From Rhodospirillales bacterium (GTDB lineage Bacteria > Pseudomonadota > Alphaproteobacteria > Reyranellales > Reyranellaceae), in the NCBI GenBank assembly GCA_013205335.1, contig JABMNB010000536.1, positions 1 through 8,891 of the forward strand: DNA of 8,891 nt, in the 5' to 3' direction. Shown one piece after another: positions 6,601-8,891 of this stretch (its first letter is position 1; the number at the start of each line of letters is the position of its first letter). A program made the translations under genes and the position numbers. The notes beneath the pieces were generated by a model that did not search any database, was not told the origin of the DNA, and saw nothing but the letters and a program-made list of their open reading frames with translations.

Positions 6601-6704
6601 CCTCCCCCGTCCGCGGGGGAGGTGTCAGCGTCTTACGCTGACGGAGGGGTCATGCCCCCTCCGTCGCCGCAAAGCGGCGCCACCTCCCCAGATGACTGGG
6701 GAGG
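6601..6704. repeat. Cluster of five hairpins (REP-like) inside the ABC operon
   Basis: Five back-to-back perfect hairpins fill the 128-base gap between the binding-protein and permease genes: 6601-6609/6614-6622, 6624-6631/6635-6642, 6640-6649/6656-6665, 6665-6670/6674-6679 and 6683-6691/6696-6704. In addition, the first right arm (6616-6624) is complementary to 6681-6689, so the whole 104 bases can fold as one cruciform. CCTCCCC/GGGGAGG ends of this sort are widespread intergenic repeats in alphaproteobacteria (general familiarity, not searched). By analogy with REP sequences after malE and hisJ in enteric bacteria, it may protect the upstream mRNA and lower permease expression (inference). 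Confidence 0.8.
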
Positions 6705-6719
6705 AAAAGTGAGGGGTGG

Positions 6720-7385
6720 ATGTTCAAGTATCAATTTCGCTGGGACACGGTCTGGGGCAGCTTCGACTTCCTGATGGGCGGGCTGCAGATGACGCTCGTC
6801 ATCTCGGCCATCACCCTGGTTCTGGCGATGATCGGCGGCCTGATCATCGCGCTGCTCGACATGTCGCGCTTCCGGGTGCTGCGCTGGGTCGGCATCTCGA
6901 TCGGCGAGGTCGTGCGCAACACACCGATCCTGGTCCAGCTCCTGTGGGTCTACTACGTGCTGCCGATCGTGTTCGGCTTGCGCATCGAGGCCCTGGTCGC
7001 GCTGATCATCGGCCTCGCCCTCTACCAGGCCTCGTTCATTTCCGAAGTCTATCGCTCGGGCATCCAGAGCGTGCCCAAGGGGCACCGCGAGGCCGCCCAG
7101 GTGCTGGGCCTGACGCCATTCCAGTCGTTCAACCGCATCGTGCTGCCGCAGGCGATCCGCATGACCTTGCCGCCGCTTGCCTCCAACTTCGTGCAGCTCA
7201 TCAAATTCTCGTCGCTGGGCGCCGTCATCTCGGTGAGCGAGATCACCCGGCGCGGCATGGAGCTCTCGGCGACCAATTTCCGGCCGCTCGAGACCTTCAC
7301 CTTCATCGCGGTGGTCTACTTCTTCATCTGCTGGCCGCTCGCCATGGCCATCCGCTACTGGGAACGCAGGCTGCAGGCGCGCTGA
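6720..7385 (+). CDS. Permease subunit of polar amino-acid ABC importer
   Basis: Inner-membrane channel subunit (221 residues, usual size) of the HisM/GlnP class, with about five hydrophobic segments (about 20-45, 60-82, 88-108, 150-172, 192-212). The subfamily block GEVVRNTPILVQLLW (62-76) is intact. So is the cytoplasmic EAA loop that docks on the ATPase: YRSGIQSVPKGHREAAQVLG (111-130) continuing LTPFQSFNRIVLPQA. Only one permease gene is present, so it may act as a homodimer or pair with a product encoded elsewhere. GAGGGG (6711-6716) is only 3 bases from the ATG, a short spacing. The stop TGA shares one base with the next start (TGATG, 7383-7387), indicating translational coupling. Confidence 0.93.
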   Translation: MFKYQFRWDTVWGSFDFLMGGLQMTLVISAITLVLAMIGGLIIALLDMSRFRVLRWVGISIGEVVRNTPILVQLLWVYYVLPIVFGLRIEALVALIIGLALYQASFISEVYRSGIQSVPKGHREAAQVLGLTPFQSFNRIVLPQAIRMTLPPLASNFVQLIKFSSLGAVISVSEITRRGMELSATNFRPLETFTFIAVVYFFICWPLAMAIRYWERRLQAR

Positions 7386-8641
7386 TGTCCTCGACAGTCC
7401 GTACCGAGCTGTCGCGCCGCGTCGAGGGTTCGCTCGACCGCCTCATCGCCGTCACGCAGCGGCTGGTGGCCGTCGCCTCGCCCAACCCGCCGAGCGACAC
7501 GTTCGACGTCGCGCAGGTGACCGAAGCGCTGTTGCGCGAGATCCCCGGCATCGAGATCGAGCGAGTTGAGCCCGCGCCGCGCATCGTCTCGCTGATCGGC
7601 CGCATCCGCGGCCGCGCGCCGGGACGCCGCCTGATCTTCAACGGCCATCTCGACACCTTCCCGTTGCTCGAGAACCTGACCTGGACCGTGCCGCCGCTGG
7701 GCGGCGTGCTGAAGGACGGCAAACTCTACGGCCGCGGCGTCTGCGACATGAAGGGCGGCATCGCCTGCTCCCTGCTGGCCGCCACGCTGCTCGCCGAAAA
7801 CCGCGACGCCTGGGCCGGCGAAATCGTGCTCACCCTGGCGGGCGACGAGGAGAACATGGGCTCGCTGGGCTCCGGCCATCTCCTCGAGAACTTCCCGCAT
7901 GCCGCCGGCGACGCCAACATCTGCGGCGATGTCGGATCTCCCAAGGTCGTGCGCTTCGGCGAGAAGGGCCTGATGTGGGTCGAGGTCGAGGCCACCGGTG
8001 CACCGGCGCATGGCGCGCACGTCCACAAGGGCACCAACGCCATCGACCGGCTGCGCACCGCCCTCGACTGCCTGAAGCAGCTCGAGGACGTGCCCTTCCA
8101 GTCGCCGCCCGTCGTCACCTCCGCGATCGGCAAGGCCAAGCCGATCTCAGAGCCGCTGTCGGGCGCTGGCGAGGCCGACACGCTCTCGCGCGTCACGGTG
8201 AACATCGGCACCATCGAGGGCGGCACCTCGCCCAACCTGGTGCCGACCCACGCCATCGCCCGTGCCGATATCCGCCTCCCCGTCGGCATCACGACGGACG
8301 TGCTCTCCGCCAAGCTCGACGACTGGCTGGGGCCGCTCGAAGGCGTGAGCTGGAAGGCGATCCGCCGGTTCGAGCCGTCCTTCACCGACCCCGGCCACGA
8401 GATCGTCACGCGCACCGCATCGGTCGCCGCCGAGGTCTTGGGCGAAATGCCTGCCGTGAACATGCGCGTCGGCGGCTCGGATTCGCGCTGGTATCGCATG
8501 TTCGGCGTGCCGACCGTGGTGCTGGGCCTCACGCCCTTCAACATGGGCGGACCCGACGAACATGTGCTGGTCGACGAGCTGCTGGCCGTGGCCAAGATCC
8601 ATACATTGGTCGCCTACGATTTCCTCTCCGCGGAGCCCTGA
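7385..8641 (+). CDS. M20-family metallo-amidohydrolase (ArgE/DapE/CPG2-like)
   Basis: Cytoplasmic di-zinc hydrolase of 418 residues that cleaves an amide or peptide bond, in the family of acetylornithine deacetylase, DapE and carboxypeptidase G2. Its metal site is complete: H88 and D90 (FNGHLDTF), bridging D121 (GRGVCDMKGG), catalytic E155 and ligand E156 (GDEENMGS), D182 (CGDVGS) and H393 (GPDEHVLVDEL). H209 (GAPAHGAH) in the dimerisation domain is the usual oxyanion helper. No signal peptide is present. The frame is open far upstream (to 6716), but that part is a shadow of the permease gene. The ATG at 7385 overlaps the permease stop and gives a normal N-terminus. Context (importer upstream, ureohydrolase downstream) suggests it deacylates or deconjugates the imported compound. 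An ArgE or DapE housekeeping role is less likely here. Confidence 0.9.
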   Translation: MSSTVRTELSRRVEGSLDRLIAVTQRLVAVASPNPPSDTFDVAQVTEALLREIPGIEIERVEPAPRIVSLIGRIRGRAPGRRLIFNGHLDTFPLLENLTWTVPPLGGVLKDGKLYGRGVCDMKGGIACSLLAATLLAENRDAWAGEIVLTLAGDEENMGSLGSGHLLENFPHAAGDANICGDVGSPKVVRFGEKGLMWVEVEATGAPAHGAHVHKGTNAIDRLRTALDCLKQLEDVPFQSPPVVTSAIGKAKPISEPLSGAGEADTLSRVTVNIGTIEGGTSPNLVPTHAIARADIRLPVGITTDVLSAKLDDWLGPLEGVSWKAIRRFEPSFTDPGHEIVTRTASVAAEVLGEMPAVNMRVGGSDSRWYRMFGVPTVVLGLTPFNMGGPDEHVLVDELLAVAKIHTLVAYDFLSAEP

Positions 8642-8642
8642 C

Positions 8643-8891
8643 ATGGACCGTCTGTCCGACGACGAGTTGTTCACCCTGCCGATGACCTTCATGGGCGTGC
8701 CGTACGGAAGGCCCGGCCCCGCGAACAAGGCGGCGATCCTCGGCATCCCTTTCGACTGCGGCACCAACATGCGCATCGGCGCGCGCGGAGGTCCCGATTC
8801 GGTGCGCCAGCAGTCGCAACTGATCCGGCGCTTCAACCCGACGAACGCCGACTTCGATCCTGCGACCGCGCTGGGTCTGGTCGATTGCGGC
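8643..8891 (+). CDS. Arginase/agmatinase-family ureohydrolase, 3'-partial
   Basis: The first 83 residues of a Mn-dependent ureohydrolase, cut by the window edge. The family signature is AILGIPFDCGTNMRIGARGGPDSVR-like (residues about 31-55: strand, G-x-P-x-D, GAR-GP-x-x-VR), with LGLVDCG at the end matching the strand before the first metal ligands. The metal-binding GGDHS-type motifs lie outside the window, so activity cannot be judged. The family hydrolyses guanidino groups to urea plus an amine (arginine, agmatine, guanidinobutyrate, others). The N-terminal extension and the FMGVPYGRP stretch resemble the agmatinase/guanidinobutyrase side more than arginase (impression only). GGAG at 8632-8635 is 7 bases before the ATG, and the start is 1 base after the M20 stop, so it belongs to the same operon. 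Confidence 0.88.
   Translation, partial: MDRLSDDELFTLPMTFMGVPYGRPGPANKAAILGIPFDCGTNMRIGARGGPDSVRQQSQLIRRFNPTNADFDPATALGLVDCG

Noticed and set aside
6601..6704. Hairpin cluster as a CRISPR array or riboswitch
   Set aside because: There are no regularly spaced direct repeats and no known aptamer pattern. It consists only of nested inverted repeats and follows a stop codon inside an operon.
6716..7384. Long upstream extension of the M20 reading frame, giving a 641-residue protein
   Set aside because: This part is the +1 shadow of the permease gene, is rich in Arg, Gly and Pro, and shows no family motif. The canonical M20 N-terminus begins at 7385.

Overview
The window is high-GC DNA (roughly two thirds G+C by eye) with dense, overlapping bacterial genes. 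Gene content (two LysR regulators, an acidic-loop MFS exporter, a polar amino-acid ABC importer with two amidohydrolases and a ureohydrolase) and two kinds of GC-rich intergenic palindromic repeat point to an alphaproteobacterium of the Bradyrhizobium/Reyranella type. That assignment is inference from style, not from a marker gene. No rRNA, tRNA, CRISPR array, transposase or phage gene was seen.

Left part (1-2720): a DHA2-type 14-helix MFS drug exporter, cut by the window edge, runs rightward and ends at 1375. After it come two strong hairpins, then a leftward 3' fragment of wrbA (quinone oxidoreductase; last ~74 residues only, 1443-1667). A rightward LysR regulator (1605-2555) begins inside the antisense of that fragment, so its first ~22-27 residues are translated from the wrong strand of wrbA. 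This looks like a recombination junction near 1668-1685. A 149-bp element with 21-bp terminal inverted repeats (2565-2713) fills nearly the whole gap between this LysR gene and the next, convergent gene.

Right part (2721-8891): a divergent locus. Leftward, a LysR regulator (3997-4875) and a cytoplasmic M28 metallopeptidase (2721-3992) are separated by 4 bases and probably co-transcribed. Rightward, an apparent operon encodes an amino-acid-type ABC importer (ATPase 4992-5756, periplasmic binding protein 5782-6591, permease 6720-7385), an M20 metallo-amidohydrolase (7385-8641, 1-base overlap) and the start of an arginase/agmatinase-family ureohydrolase (8643 to the edge, 1-base gap). The 116-base divergent intergenic region carries a textbook T-N11-A LysR box. 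A 104-bp cluster of five hairpins lies between the binding-protein and permease genes.

Working model (inference): the LysR regulator senses an amino-acid-like compound, the ABC system imports it, the M20 (and perhaps M28) enzyme cleaves an amide or peptide bond, and the ureohydrolase removes urea from a guanidino group. The natural substrate would be an arginine- or guanidino-containing conjugate. None of the families is new. The combination, the chimeric wrbA/LysR junction and the repeat placed inside the transporter operon are the points most worth following.
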